Source: Mesorhizobium sp. M7A.F.Ca.US.008.03.1.1 (GTDB taxonomy: Bacteria; Pseudomonadota; Alphaproteobacteria; Rhizobiales; Rhizobiaceae). From it: DNA of 64,000 nt. The notes beneath the pieces were generated by a model, which ran no database searches, was not told where the DNA came from, and saw only the letters and a list, made by a program, of their open reading frames with translations. The position numbers and the translations under genes are program-made. Location: contig NZ_RZRU01000003.1 in assembly GCF_003997495.1 (NCBI RefSeq), positions 372,001 to 436,000 of the forward strand. Reading direction: 5' to 3'. Below, piece by piece: positions 9,183 through 18,509 of the stretch (positions are counted from its first letter, which is position 1; the number at the start of each line of letters is the position of its first letter).

Positions 9183-9637
9183 CGGTGCGTCCGTCTTTCA
9201 GAATGGCTGGCTCGCGGCCAGCTCCCCCAGGTCCCTATCGGAACGAAGGCGACCGGCGGCGATGCCGCGGCGGAAGACGAGCTTCCCGGGCTCTCGCCCG
9301 CGCTCCGAAAAACCGTGAAAAATTCGATACAGGATAAACACGGGTAGCCGACGCGCCCACATTTCCCCCAACGTGGTAAACAACGCGTTAACCAAACTTA
9401 AGAAATTGAAAGGATGTTGGCTGCTGGTCTGACGGTGCGGCATAAAGGGCGGCGCGCAGAACGTCCTTGCGTCATCATGCGGCAATCGGTATAGAATTGA
9501 CGTAAACGTAAAAGGCGCATTGAGCGCATGTTTGCGATTTGTTTGTTGAAACCACGACTGGAAGCAGGCCCCCGCTTCCAGTCAGGCGACGCATGGTCCG
9601 GGACCGCGACGCCACCAGACGGGGAAAGCCAGTGACC
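9183..9637. promoter_or_regulatory. Divergent promoter region of podJ and the MerR gene
   Basis: This 455-base gap carries no convincing gene. It holds an AT-rich stretch (about 9365-9415) with two overlapping half-site pairs resembling the CtrA motif TTAA-N7-TTAA: TAAA-N7-TTAACC at 9377-9393, and TTAACC close to CTTAAG. A match to a MerR/LiuR operator lies at 9497-9512, close to the MerR gene. The CtrA reading is tentative because neither site is a perfect match. Confidence 0.4.
9497..9512 (+). promoter_or_regulatory. Candidate LiuR-type operator in the MerR promoter
   Basis: The sequence TTGACGTAAACGTAAA lies 125 bases before the MerR start. It shares TTGACGT and the AAACGT half with the perfect dyad at 10245-10276. 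It resembles the motif I recall for LiuR, a MerR-family regulator of branched-chain amino-acid and fatty-acid degradation. Its position fits autoregulation. Confidence 0.55.
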
Positions 9638-10096
9638 ATGAAGCTTATCTCGGCCGGCGAGACCGCGGCCAATACCAATATGTCTGTCGAAGCCGGCGAG
9701 GACCTCGTCCGCATCGGCGAGATGGCGAAGAAATATGGAGTGACGCTGCGCACGCTGCGTTTCTACGAAGACAAGGGCCTGCTCAACCCGCAGCGCGACG
9801 GTTCGACCCGTCTCTACACGCGCCGCGACAAGGCCCGCCTCAAGCTGATCCTGCTTGGCCGCAAGGTTGGATTCTCGCTGCGCGATGTCAAGCAGATGAT
9901 GGATCTCTACGATCCGACCGGTTCAAACACCAAGCAGCTCAAGCTCGCGCTGGACAAGTCGGAAAAACAGCTTGCCCGCCTGCAGAAGCAACGGGCGCTT
10001 ATCGACGACGCCATCAACGAGCTGAGCGGCTCGATGTCGGCGGTGCGCCAGATGCTGAGCGAGCGTTCAGCCCCGCAGGCGAGCGCGGCTAACTAA
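9638..10096 (+). CDS. MerR-family regulator (LiuR-like) of acyl-CoA degradation
   Basis: A 152-residue MerR-type regulator. The DNA-binding domain starts at about residue 25 (DLVRIGEMAKKYGVTLRTLR, then FYEDKGLLNPQRDG) with the typical MerR second wing (RLYTRRDKARLKLILLGRKV). A C-terminal coiled coil (residues 95-135) would form the dimer. No metal-binding cysteines are present, which separates it from metal-sensing MerR proteins. ATG 9638 is preceded by a good GGGGAAAG site; the frame is open further upstream. It precedes the acyl-CoA dehydrogenase/thiolase/FadB genes in the same direction, with matching palindromic sites before itself and before that operon. Acting as their repressor is inferred from this. 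Confidence 0.85.
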   Translation: MKLISAGETAANTNMSVEAGEDLVRIGEMAKKYGVTLRTLRFYEDKGLLNPQRDGSTRLYTRRDKARLKLILLGRKVGFSLRDVKQMMDLYDPTGSNTKQLKLALDKSEKQLARLQKQRALIDDAINELSGSMSAVRQMLSERSAPQASAAN

Positions 10097-10244
10097 GTCA
10101 TCTGCCAATTGTCTGACGATCAAAGCGGCGTGGCCCTGCCGCGCGGCTTTTCGTTGTCTTGGCCCCACCCAAACCGGCTTTCGGCGCTGGCTTGCGCAAC
10201 GCTACGCTCATTGCTCCAGTGGGCGGGGAATCTTGTCGCATCGA

Positions 10245-10276
10245 AAAAATTGACGTTTACGCAAACGTCAATTTTT
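10245..10276. promoter_or_regulatory. Perfect dyad operator upstream of the beta-oxidation operon
   Basis: Two perfectly complementary 14-base arms, AAAAATTGACGTTT and AAACGTCAATTTTT, flank the centre ACGC. The site lies 88 bases before the first acyl-CoA dehydrogenase start. Each half contains the TTGACGT element also found at 9497 in the MerR promoter. It is the strongest regulatory palindrome in the window and a likely MerR/LiuR operator. Confidence 0.7.
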
Positions 10277-10363
10277 GCTATCCCGCTCCCAATATGGGTC
10301 CGCATGCCGCCCCTGGCTTGTCTTCGGGGCATTCGGACCGGGTTTGCAGGGTGGAGAAAAAGC

Positions 10364-12154
10364 ATGCCGACATACAGGGCTCCGGTCCAGGATACGCTGT
10401 TCGTGCTCAACGAGGTTTTGGGTTATCAGCGTTATTCGAACCTTCCCGGATTTGCCGACGCCACGCCCGATGTGCTCGAGGCGATCCTCGCCGAAGGCGC
10501 CAAGCTCGCCGAAAACGTCATGCATCCGCTGAACCGTGTCGGCGACATGGAAGGCTGTGTGCGTCACGACGATGGCTCGGTGACCACGCCGAAAGGCTTC
10601 AAGGAGGCCTTCGACCAGTACCGCGAGGGCGGCTGGATGGGATTGGCCGCACCCGTCGAGTTCGGCGGCCAGGGCCTGCCCTATGCCGTGCACACCGCCG
10701 TCGCCGAATATATGGTCTCGGCCAACATGTCCTTGATGATGTATCCGGGCCTGACGCAGGGTGCGATCGCCGCGATCATCACCCACGGCACCGACGAGCA
10801 GAAGGCGACATGGTTGCCGAGGATGATCGAGGGTGCCTGGACCGGCACCATGAACCTGACCGAGCCGCATTGCGGCACCGATCTCGGCCTGCTGCGGACC
10901 AAGGCGGTTCCGAACGGCGATGGCACCTACAAGATTTCAGGCCAGAAGATCTTTATCTCGGCCGGCGAACACGACATGTCGGACAACATCGTCCATCTGG
11001 TGCTGGCCCGCATCGAGGGTGCGCCGGAAGGCGTCAAGGGCATCTCGCTGTTCATCGTGCCGAAGCTCAAGCTCGACCCGTCGGGCAATCCAGGCGCCAG
11101 GAACACCGTCTCCTGCGGCTCGATCGAGGAGAAGATGGGCATCCACGGCAATTCGACCTGCGTCATGAACTATGACGAGGCCGAAGGCATGCTGCTCGGC
11201 GAGGCCAATGGCGGCCTGAAGGCGATGTTCACGATGATGAACGAGGCGCGCCTTGGCGTCGGCCTGCAGGGGCTGTCGCTGTCGGAGATCGCCTATCAGA
11301 ACGCCGTCGCCTACGCCAAGGACCGCTTGCAGGGCCGCTCCTTGTCGGGGCCGAAGGCGCCGGACAAGAAGGCCGACCCGATCATCGTCCATCCCGACAT
11401 CCGCCGCAGCCTGATGACCATGAAAGCCTTCAACGAGGCCGGCCGCGCGCTGGCGCTGTGGACGGCGATCAAGTCCGATATTGCCCACCGCTCCGGCGAC
11501 GACAAGGACCGCCAGGCCGCCGACGATTACACCGGCCTGATGACACCGGTGGTCAAGGGCGTGCTCACCGACAAGGGGTTCGACCACGCCGTCATGGCGC
11601 AGCAGGTGTTCGGCGGTCACGGTTATATTGAAGAGCACGGCATGAGCCAGTTCGTGCGCGATGCCCGCATCGCCATGATCTATGAAGGCGCCAACGGCAT
11701 CCAGGCGCTCGACCTCGTCGGCCGCAAGCTTGGTTTGCATGGCGGCCGCGCCGTGCAGGCCTTCTTCAAGGAAGTCGGCGAGTTCTGCGAGGAGAACCGC
11801 TCCGACGATAAGATGGCGCCGTTCACCAAGGCTCTGAAGAAAGGCCTCAACGATTTGCAGGCGGCGACCATGTGGCTGGTGCAGAACGGCATGGCCAAGC
11901 CCGACAATGCCGGTGCGGCCTCGACCGACTACATGCATCTCTTCGGCCTGGTTGCTCTGGGCTATATGTGGGCGCAGATGGCCAAGGTGGCACTTGGCAA
12001 GACTGACGCCAATGGCGCGCAATCTTTCTACGACAACAAGGTCGTGACGGGGCGCTTCTTCATGGAGCGGATCATGCCGGAGACATCGGCGCATCTCGCC
12101 CGCATTTCGAGCGGCGCCGACACATTGATGGCACTGCCGGCGGAAGCGTTCTAA
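10364..12154 (+). CDS. Acyl-CoA dehydrogenase, long form with C-terminal domain (DmdC/FadE-like)
   Basis: A 596-residue FAD-dependent acyl-CoA dehydrogenase, which introduces the trans-2 double bond in acyl-CoA. The N-terminal helical domain is followed by the FAD-binding middle domain ([30 protein letters not shown]) and the C-terminal helical domain with the likely catalytic glutamate in [14 protein letters not shown]. About 120 extra C-terminal residues match the class that includes 3-methylmercaptopropionyl-CoA dehydrogenase and the 'acyl-CoA dehydrogenase C-terminal domain' proteins. ATG 10364 has a strong GGAGAAAA site. It is the first gene of the beta-oxidation cluster and lies just after the dyad operator. 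Chain-length preference cannot be read from sequence. Confidence 0.9.
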   Translation: MPTYRAPVQDTLFVLNEVLGYQRYSNLPGFADATPDVLEAILAEGAKLAENVMHPLNRVGDMEGCVRHDDGSVTTPKGFKEAFDQYREGGWMGLAAPVEFGGQGLPYAVHTAVAEYMVSANMSLMMYPGLTQGAIAAIITHGTDEQKATWLPRMIEGAWTGTMNLTEPHCGTDLGLLRTKAVPNGDGTYKISGQKIFISAGEHDMSDNIVHLVLARIEGAPEGVKGISLFIVPKLKLDPSGNPGARNTVSCGSIEEKMGIHGNSTCVMNYDEAEGMLLGEANGGLKAMFTMMNEARLGVGLQGLSLSEIAYQNAVAYAKDRLQGRSLSGPKAPDKKADPIIVHPDIRRSLMTMKAFNEAGRALALWTAIKSDIAHRSGDDKDRQAADDYTGLMTPVVKGVLTDKGFDHAVMAQQVFGGHGYIEEHGMSQFVRDARIAMIYEGANGIQALDLVGRKLGLHGGRAVQAFFKEVGEFCEENRSDDKMAPFTKALKKGLNDLQAATMWLVQNGMAKPDNAGAASTDYMHLFGLVALGYMWAQMAKVALGKTDANGAQSFYDNKVVTGRFFMERIMPETSAHLARISSGADTLMALPAEAF

Positions 12155-12159
12155 AGATG

Positions 12160-12220
12160 ATCGGCGTCCCCCTCCCCGTCGAGGGGAGGGTGGCCCGAAG
12201 GGCCCGGGAGGGGTCGTTGC
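12160..12220. repeat. GC-rich palindromic repeat between the two acyl-CoA dehydrogenase genes
   Basis: The sequence holds CCCCTCCCC-GTCGA-GGGGAGGG-like inverted arms, followed by GGCCCGAAGGGCC and GGGAGGGG. It is related to the repeat at 32711-32765 (CCTTCTCCCCG, CGGGGAGAAGG, then TGCCCGAAGGGC). It sits within the operon, so it may be an mRNA-stabilising or attenuating hairpin as well as a dispersed repeat. Confidence 0.6.
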
Positions 12221-12275
12221 GGCAGTGCACCGACTTCATTTCGATGATGCATTTCGGGAGGAGTATCATACCAGC

Positions 12276-13445
12276 ATGACCAACCCAGCTGAAATCCTTG
12301 GCCTTCCGAAGCCTGCCTGGGCGGCGGATGAGGTCGGCATGCTCTACGACATGGCGCACCGCTTCATGTCGGAGGAGATCGCGCCGCGCTACGACGAGTT
12401 CGAGAAGAACGAGATGGTCGATCGCGAGAGCTGGCTGAAGGCAGGTTCCGCCGGCCTGCTCTGCGCCTCTATGCCGGAGGAATATGGCGGCTCCGGCGGC
12501 ACCTTCGCGCATGAGAGCGCCATCATCGAGGCCATCGGCCATGTCGGCGTCGACGGGTTCGGCATCGGCCTGCACAATTCGATCGTCGCGCCTTACATCC
12601 TCCACTACGGCTCCGAGGAGCAAAAGAAGAAATGGCTGCCGAAACTGGCGACCGGCGAGCTGATCGGCGCCATCGCCATGACCGAGCCCGGCGCCGGCTC
12701 CGACCTGCAGGGCGTCAAGACGCGGGCGCAGAAGGATGGCAACCAGTACAAGATCAATGGTTCCAAGACCTTCATAACCAACGGCCAGCTTGCGAACTTC
12801 ATCATCGTCGTCACCAAGACCGATCCGGAGAAGGGCGCCAAGGGCACCTCGCTGATCGTCGTCGAGACCGACGAGGTCGAAGGTTTTCAGCGCGGCCGCA
12901 ACCTCGACAAGATCGGGCTCAAGGCCAACGACACGTCGGAGCTGTTCTTCAACGACATGCGCGTGCCGACCTCCAACCTGCTCGGCCACGAGGAAGGGCA
13001 GGGCTTCGTCCAGTTGATGCAGCAACTGCCGCAGGAGCGACTGCAGATCGGCACCGGCGCCATTGCGATGATCGAGCGGGCGCTGGCGCTGACTATTGGT
13101 TACGTCAAGGAGCGCAAGGCGTTCGGCAAGGCGATCATCGATTTCCAGAACACCCAGTTCAAGCTGGCCGAACTCAAGACCGAGGCCACCATCGGCCGCG
13201 TCTTCTACAATGATTGCGTCACCCGCCACATCGCGGGCGGCCTCGATCCTGTGACCGCGTCGATGGCCAAGTACTGGCTCTCAGACCTGCAGGGAAAAGT
13301 CGTCGACGAATGCCTTCAACTGCATGGCGGCTATGGCTATATGAATGAATACCCGATCGCCCGCATGTTCCGCGACGCTCGCGTCCAGCGCATCTACGGC
13401 GGCACTAACGAGATCATGAAATTGCTGATCGGCCGCTCTCTCTGA
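12276..13445 (+). CDS. Acyl-CoA dehydrogenase (short/medium-chain type)
   Basis: A 389-residue protein, the normal length for a short/medium-chain acyl-CoA dehydrogenase. The FAD and substrate motifs are clear: AMTEPGAGSDLQGVKTRA near residue 130, KTFITNGQLANFIIVVTKTD, and the C-terminal LHGGYGYMNEYPIARMFRD and QRIYGGTNEIMKLLIGRSL, with the catalytic glutamate in GGTNE. ATG 12276 is preceded by GGGAGGAGT. It is separated from the larger dehydrogenase only by a 120-base repeat-bearing gap and is followed by thiolase 33 bases later. It should supply the first step of a second substrate range, possibly branched-chain acyl-CoAs given the LiuR-like regulator. Confidence 0.92.
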   Translation: MTNPAEILGLPKPAWAADEVGMLYDMAHRFMSEEIAPRYDEFEKNEMVDRESWLKAGSAGLLCASMPEEYGGSGGTFAHESAIIEAIGHVGVDGFGIGLHNSIVAPYILHYGSEEQKKKWLPKLATGELIGAIAMTEPGAGSDLQGVKTRAQKDGNQYKINGSKTFITNGQLANFIIVVTKTDPEKGAKGTSLIVVETDEVEGFQRGRNLDKIGLKANDTSELFFNDMRVPTSNLLGHEEGQGFVQLMQQLPQERLQIGTGAIAMIERALALTIGYVKERKAFGKAIIDFQNTQFKLAELKTEATIGRVFYNDCVTRHIAGGLDPVTASMAKYWLSDLQGKVVDECLQLHGGYGYMNEYPIARMFRDARVQRIYGGTNEIMKLLIGRSL

Positions 13446-13478
13446 GGGCGACGAACGGCAAACCCAAGGAGCAAGCAA

Positions 13479-14687
13479 ATGGCTGAAGCTTATGTCTATG
13501 ACGCTGTGCGCACACCGCGCGGCAAGGGCAAGAAGGATGGCTCGCTGCACGAAGTGCCGGCGGTGCGGCTTGCCGCCAAGACGCTTGAAGCGCTGCGCGA
13601 CCGCAATGGGCTCGATACCGGCACTGTCGACGACATCATCTTCGGCTGCGTCGATCCGGTCGGCGAAGCCGGCTCGGTCATTCCGCGCGCCGCCGCCTTC
13701 GAAGCAGGCTACGACACCAGGGCGCCCGGCATGCAGATCTCACGCTTCTGCGCTTCCGGGCTCGACGCCATCAATTTCGGTGCCGCCAAGATCGCGCAGG
13801 GCGCCGATGAGATCGTCATTGCCGGCGGCGTCGAGTCGATGTCGCGCGTCGGCATGGGCGCCTCCGGCGGCGCCTGGTTCATGGACCCTTCGGTCGGCCT
13901 GCCCGGCTGGTTCGTGCCGCAAGGCATCTCGGCCGACCTGATCGCCACCAAATACGGCTTCTCCCGAGACGACGTCGACGCCTACGCGGTCGAGAGCCAG
14001 AAGCGCGCCGCCAAATCCTGGGCCGATGGCCGCTTCAAGAAGTCCGTCATCCCGATCAAGGACCAGAACGGCCTGACCATCCTCGACCATGACGAGCATA
14101 TGCGCCCGTCGACCGACATGCAGTCGCTGGCATCGCTCAACCCGTCCTTCGTCATGCCTGGCGAAATGGGCGGCTTCGACGCGGTTGCCGTGCAGAAGCA
14201 TCCCGAAGTGGAAGAGGTCAACCACGTCCATCATGCCGGCAATTCGTCCGGCATCGTCGATGGCGCCGCAGCCGTGCTGCTCGGTTCGAAGAAGGCCGGG
14301 AAATCCATGGGCATCAAACCCCGCGCGCGCATCCGCACCTTCGCCAACATTGGCTCCGAGCCGGTGCTGATGCTGACCGGCCCGGTCGACGTCACCGAGA
14401 AGCTGTTGAAGCGCGCCAAGATGAAGCTCTCGGACATCGACCTGTTCGAGCTCAACGAAGCCTTCGCTTCGGTGGTGCTGCGCTACATGCAGGCTTTCGA
14501 CATCGATCACGACAAGATCAACGTCAACGGCGGTGCCATCGCCATGGGCCATCCGCTCGGCGCCACCGGCGCGATGATCTTCGGCACGGTGCTGGACGAA
14601 CTCGAGCGCCGCGATCTCAACACCGCTCTGGTGACGCTGTGCATCGGCGCCGGCATGGGCACCGCAACCATCATCGAACGCGTCTGA
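13479..14687 (+). CDS. fadA: Acetyl-CoA C-acyltransferase (thiolase)
   Basis: A 402-residue thiolase that cleaves 3-ketoacyl-CoA with CoA, the last step of beta-oxidation. The nucleophilic cysteine is in [14 protein letters not shown] (near residue 93). The catalytic His is in [15 protein letters not shown] and the second Cys in [13 protein letters not shown] near the C-terminus. ATG 13479 has an AAGGAG site. The gene lies between an acyl-CoA dehydrogenase and the FadB-type multienzyme, with gaps of 33 and 14 bases, so it is part of one operon. The degradative (FadA-like) role is inferred from this context rather than PhaA-type biosynthesis. Confidence 0.93.
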   Translation: MAEAYVYDAVRTPRGKGKKDGSLHEVPAVRLAAKTLEALRDRNGLDTGTVDDIIFGCVDPVGEAGSVIPRAAAFEAGYDTRAPGMQISRFCASGLDAINFGAAKIAQGADEIVIAGGVESMSRVGMGASGGAWFMDPSVGLPGWFVPQGISADLIATKYGFSRDDVDAYAVESQKRAAKSWADGRFKKSVIPIKDQNGLTILDHDEHMRPSTDMQSLASLNPSFVMPGEMGGFDAVAVQKHPEVEEVNHVHHAGNSSGIVDGAAAVLLGSKKAGKSMGIKPRARIRTFANIGSEPVLMLTGPVDVTEKLLKRAKMKLSDIDLFELNEAFASVVLRYMQAFDIDHDKINVNGGAIAMGHPLGATGAMIFGTVLDELERRDLNTALVTLCIGAGMGTATIIERV

Positions 14688-14701
14688 CGGGGAGAGAAAC
14701 G

Positions 14702-16921
14702 ATGAGCTACACCAATTTCACCCTCGACATCGACGCCGACGGCATTGCGCTGGTCACCTGGGACATGCCTGGCCGCTCGATGAACGTCTTCACCGAAGAG
14801 GCGATGCGGGAATTGAACGCCATTGTCGACAAGGTGGCTGGTGACGCCGCAATCAAGGGCGCCGTGATCACCTCCGGCAAGGACACCTTCTCCGGCGGTG
14901 CCGACATCACCCTGCTGCAGAAGATGCTGACGACCTTCGCCGCGGAAAAGGGCAAGGACGCCGAAAAGGCGACCAAGGCGCTGTTCGACAATGCCGGCAT
15001 GATGACCGGCCTGTTTCGCAAGCTGGAAACTTGCGGCAAGCCGTGGGTGTCGGCGATCAACGGCACCTGCATGGGCGGCGCCTTCGAATTGTCGCTAGCC
15101 TGCCACGGCCGTGTCGCCGCCGATAGCGACAAGGTGAAGATGGCGCTTCCCGAAGTGAAGATCGGCATCTTCCCGGGCGCCGGCGGCACCCAGCGCGTGC
15201 CGCGGCTGACCGATCAGCAGCAGGCCCTGCAGATGCTGACTTCCGGCCAGACGCTGTCGCCGCAGAAGGCCAAGTCGATGGGCCTGATCCACGAGATCGC
15301 CGAGCCGGCCAAACTGGTCGAGACCGCCAAGGCGATGATCAGGAACGGCCTGAAAGCCATCCAGCCATGGGACGAGAAGGGTTTCAAGCTGCCCGGCGGC
15401 CAGATTTATTCGCCTGCCGGCTTCAATCTGTGGCCGCCGGCCATCGCCATCCTGCGCCGCGAGACCTACGGCAACTATCCGGCCGCCGCGGCGATCCTCA
15501 AATGCGTCTATGAAGGCCTGCTGATGCCGTTCGACACCGGGCTCCGGATCGAACAGCGCTATTTCACCGAGATCATGCAGACCAGGGAAGCGGCGGCGAT
15601 GATCCGCTCGCTGTTCGTGTCGCTGCAGGAACTGAACAAGGGCGCGCGCCGCCCGGCCGGCGTGCCCGAAACCAAATTCAGGAAGATCGGCATTCTCGGC
15701 GCCGGCTTCATGGGCGCCGGCATAGCTTATGTCACTGCCAAGGCCGGCATTCCAGTGGTGCTGCTCGACCGTGATCTGGAGTCGGCCGCCAAGGGCAAGG
15801 CGCATTCCGACAACCTGATCTCGGATCAGGTCAAGAAGGGCCGCGCCAAGCCGGAGGACAAGGACAAACTGCTGTCGCTGATCACGCCGACGGCGGACTA
15901 TGCCGACCTTGCCGGCTGCGATCTGGTGGTCGAGGCGGTGTTCGAGGATTCGGGCGTCAAGAAGAGCGCCACCGAACAGGCGGAGGCCGTGTTGAAGCCA
16001 TCGGCGATCTTCGCGTCGAACACTTCCACCATCCCGATCTCGTCGCTGGCCAAGAATTCGGCGCGGCCGAAGAATTTCATCGGCATCCATTTCTTCTCGC
16101 CGGTCGACAAGATGATGCTGGTCGAGATCATCCTGGGCAAGAAGACCGGCGACAAGGCGCTGGCCACCGCGATCGACTTCGTTCGCGCCATCAAGAAGAC
16201 GCCGATCGTCGTCAACGACACGCGCGGCTTCTACGTCAACCGCTGCGTGCTGCGCTACATGTCGGAAGCCTACAAGATGCTGATCGAAGGCGTTCCCGCG
16301 CCGATGATCGAGAATGCGGCGAAGGCCGCCGGCATGCCGGTCGGCCCCCTGGCGCTGACCGACGAGACGGCCATCGACCTTGCCCAGAAGATCATGAAGC
16401 AGACCACCAGGGATTTGGGCGACAAGGCAGTCGATCCCAAGCAGATGGCGCTGATCGACACCATGGTGGACGACCACGGCCGCTTCGGCCGCAAGAACGG
16501 CAAGGGTTTTTATGATTACCCGGCAAAGCCCGCCAAGAAGAAGTTGTGGCCGGGCCTCAGGGAGCTCTATCCGCAGCTTGCACCCGAGAAGGTCGATTAT
16601 GAGGAGTTGCAGCAGCGGCTGCTGGCCACCATCGCGCTGGAAGCGGCGCGGGTGATGGAAGAAGGCATCGTCACCGACCCGCGCGAGGCCGATGTCGGCT
16701 CGATCCTCGCTTTCGGCTTCGCTCCCTACACCGGCGGTGCGCTGTCCTACATCGACGGCATCGGCGCCAAGGCGTTCGTCAAGATCGCCAGGAACCTGCA
16801 GAAGAAATACGGCGCCGAGTTCAAGGCGCCCAAGCTGCTGCTCGATATGGCCGACAAGGATGAGAGTTTCTACCAGCGCTTCGATCCCTATGCGAAAGGC
16901 GAGGCCAGGAAAGCGGCGTGA
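14702..16921 (+). CDS. fadB: Bifunctional enoyl-CoA hydratase/3-hydroxyacyl-CoA dehydrogenase
   Basis: A 739-residue FadB/FadJ-type fusion. The N-terminal crotonase domain (about 1-200) keeps both catalytic glutamates, in [15 protein letters not shown] and [17 protein letters not shown]. The NAD-binding domain starts near residue 328 ([20 protein letters not shown]), followed by the 3-hydroxyacyl-CoA dehydrogenase motif [19 protein letters not shown] and the two C-terminal helical repeats ([20 protein letters not shown]). It hydrates trans-2-enoyl-CoA and oxidises the product with NAD. ATG 14702 follows GGGGAGAG. It is the last gene of the beta-oxidation operon. Confidence 0.94.
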   Translation: MSYTNFTLDIDADGIALVTWDMPGRSMNVFTEEAMRELNAIVDKVAGDAAIKGAVITSGKDTFSGGADITLLQKMLTTFAAEKGKDAEKATKALFDNAGMMTGLFRKLETCGKPWVSAINGTCMGGAFELSLACHGRVAADSDKVKMALPEVKIGIFPGAGGTQRVPRLTDQQQALQMLTSGQTLSPQKAKSMGLIHEIAEPAKLVETAKAMIRNGLKAIQPWDEKGFKLPGGQIYSPAGFNLWPPAIAILRRETYGNYPAAAAILKCVYEGLLMPFDTGLRIEQRYFTEIMQTREAAAMIRSLFVSLQELNKGARRPAGVPETKFRKIGILGAGFMGAGIAYVTAKAGIPVVLLDRDLESAAKGKAHSDNLISDQVKKGRAKPEDKDKLLSLITPTADYADLAGCDLVVEAVFEDSGVKKSATEQAEAVLKPSAIFASNTSTIPISSLAKNSARPKNFIGIHFFSPVDKMMLVEIILGKKTGDKALATAIDFVRAIKKTPIVVNDTRGFYVNRCVLRYMSEAYKMLIEGVPAPMIENAAKAAGMPVGPLALTDETAIDLAQKIMKQTTRDLGDKAVDPKQMALIDTMVDDHGRFGRKNGKGFYDYPAKPAKKKLWPGLRELYPQLAPEKVDYEELQQRLLATIALEAARVMEEGIVTDPREADVGSILAFGFAPYTGGALSYIDGIGAKAFVKIARNLQKKYGAEFKAPKLLLDMADKDESFYQRFDPYAKGEARKAA

Positions 16922-17003
16922 GTAGGCCTTGCACTGTGGACAAGATGGTGGTCCGGGGTTAGAACGGGGAAGGTATTTTTTCCTGTTCGAAGGGGAGCGA
17001 CAC

Positions 17004-17654
17004 ATGCTCTCGCATGACCGTGTCTGGGCCGCCATCGATGCTCTTGCCGAGCGCTATTCGCTTTCGGCATCGGGGCTGGCCAAGCGTGCCGGGCTCGATT
17101 CCACCGCCTTCAACAAGTCGAAGCGCCTGTCGTCGGATGGCCGACCGCGCTGGCCCTCGACCGAATCACTGGCCAAGATCATCGAGGCGACGGGCGCTTC
17201 GCTCGATGAATTCACCGGTTTGATTGAAGGTCGGGCCGGGGCCAGCCATGCCGCCTCGATTGCCCGCCGAAGCTCAGTGCCGCTGCTCGGCTTTGCCCAG
17301 GCCGGCGCCGGCGGCTTCTTCGACGATGCCGGCTTTCCAGCCGGGCAGGGCTGGGATCTGGTCGAACTGCCGGCGCAATCGACCGAGAGTTCCTATGCTT
17401 TGCAGGTGCAGGGCGATTCCATGCTGCCGCTCTACCGCAATGGCGACGTCCTTATCGTCGAACCGGGCGCCGTCACCCGCAAGGGCGATCGCGTCGTCGT
17501 CAAGACCACATCAGGCGAGGTGATGGCCAAGGTGCTCGAGCGCCAGACCGTCAGGTCGATTGCGCTGGTCTCGCTCAATCCCGATCATCCCGACCGCGAT
17601 ATTCCCATGCGCGATGTCGAATGGGTGGCGCGGATTGTCTGGGCAAGCCAATAG
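17004..17654 (+). CDS. Helix-turn-helix repressor with S24 peptidase domain
   Basis: A 216-residue protein with an N-terminal helix-turn-helix (residues 8-60, RYSLSASGLAKRAGLDSTAF) and a C-terminal S24/LexA-fold domain (about 120-210). The nucleophile serine is in VQGDSMLPLYRNGDVLIVEP, and the general-base lysine is probably in GDRVVVKTTSGEVMAKVLE. Such proteins are CI/LexA-like; some autocleave on RecA activation and others only use the fold. No prophage genes surround it, so it is probably a chromosomal regulator. ATG 17004 is preceded by AGGGGAG. It is followed 9 bases later by the SNase-fold gene. Confidence 0.88.
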   Translation: MLSHDRVWAAIDALAERYSLSASGLAKRAGLDSTAFNKSKRLSSDGRPRWPSTESLAKIIEATGASLDEFTGLIEGRAGASHAASIARRSSVPLLGFAQAGAGGFFDDAGFPAGQGWDLVELPAQSTESSYALQVQGDSMLPLYRNGDVLIVEPGAVTRKGDRVVVKTTSGEVMAKVLERQTVRSIALVSLNPDHPDRDIPMRDVEWVARIVWASQ

Positions 17655-17663
17655 GTCAAGCTG

Positions 17664-18509
17664 GTGCGGCTTCTCCATCATGCGCTGGCGGTTCTGATGG
17701 TCCCTGTGATGGCGGCCATCGTCGTCGCCGGCGGTCGCACGTTGAAAGGAAGTGAAAGCGTCATTACGGTGGACCAGCTTGATCCGGGCGCCGATGCGAT
17801 GGCGCAGCAGGCTGCCGGGACGTCGCCCGAGGAGCCGGCCACCTCAGCCATAGCCGCTCCACAGCCACCGAAGCCGCATTCAAGGGCGATCGATCCTGAA
17901 ATCGTCGCGCCGCCGGAACTGCCCGCCGACGGACTTGAACGGGTCGAGCCGCGTGAGCCGCTGAGCAAGCTCGCGCTGGCTGTGCCGCCCAAGCCGAAAA
18001 TGCCTGACGATTGGAACGGCACAAAGCTGTTCCAGCCGGTCGCGCCGGCCGCCGGCCTGATCGAGGCGAAGGGCTATTCGGTCGCGGTTTCCGGCATCGA
18101 CATCGTCAGCCAGGACGAGACCTGCAGCGAGGACGGCAAGTCCTGGCCGTGCGGCGTCCGGGCGCGGACGGCGTTCCGCGCCTTCCTGCGCGGCCGCGCG
18201 GTGGTCTGCACGGTGCCGCCGCAGGGTGGCCGCGACCTGATCGCCGCCGAGTGCCGGATCGGCAAGCAGGATGTCGGTCAGTGGCTGGTCGAAAATGGCT
18301 GGGCGCGCGCCGCCAAGGGCGGCCCCTATATCGAGGCCGGCGACAAGGCGCGCACGGCGAAGAAGGGCATTTTCGGATCGGCGCCCGATCTGTCCGGCAT
18401 GCCGGCGATGCCGGCCGCGCCGCGCCCGGCGCCTCAGGCGCCGGGTTCGATCCTGGAAGAGGTCGACGGCGTGCTCAAGCCAGCTGACCAGCCAGAGCCC
18501 GCTCAATGA
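17664..18509 (+). CDS. SNase-fold (thermonuclease-like) protein, probably not a nuclease
   Basis: A 281-residue protein with an N-terminal hydrophobic signal or anchor (residues 5-25), a Pro/Ala-rich linker, and a staphylococcal-nuclease-fold domain (about 130-235: [46 protein letters not shown]). Aligned by eye with nuclease catalytic Arg35, Glu43 and Arg87, the first two fall on Ala and Ser; only the third position keeps Arg. It therefore probably binds something or is structural. The start is GTG 17664 with AGGT upstream; an ATG at 17697 is an alternative. Its 3' end overlaps the convergent lysS gene by 35 bases. Confidence 0.8.
   Translation: MRLLHHALAVLMVPVMAAIVVAGGRTLKGSESVITVDQLDPGADAMAQQAAGTSPEEPATSAIAAPQPPKPHSRAIDPEIVAPPELPADGLERVEPREPLSKLALAVPPKPKMPDDWNGTKLFQPVAPAAGLIEAKGYSVAVSGIDIVSQDETCSEDGKSWPCGVRARTAFRAFLRGRAVVCTVPPQGGRDLIAAECRIGKQDVGQWLVENGWARAAKGGPYIEAGDKARTAKKGIFGSAPDLSGMPAMPAAPRPAPQAPGSILEEVDGVLKPADQPEPAQ

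Noticed and set aside
15095..17035. A 646-codon minus-strand open frame
   Set aside because: Antisense to fadB, His/Arg/Asp-rich, and without any family signature.
17004..17654. Prophage repressor
   Set aside because: The S24 domain suggests it, but no phage genes, integrase or attachment sites are near. Kept as a chromosomal regulator.
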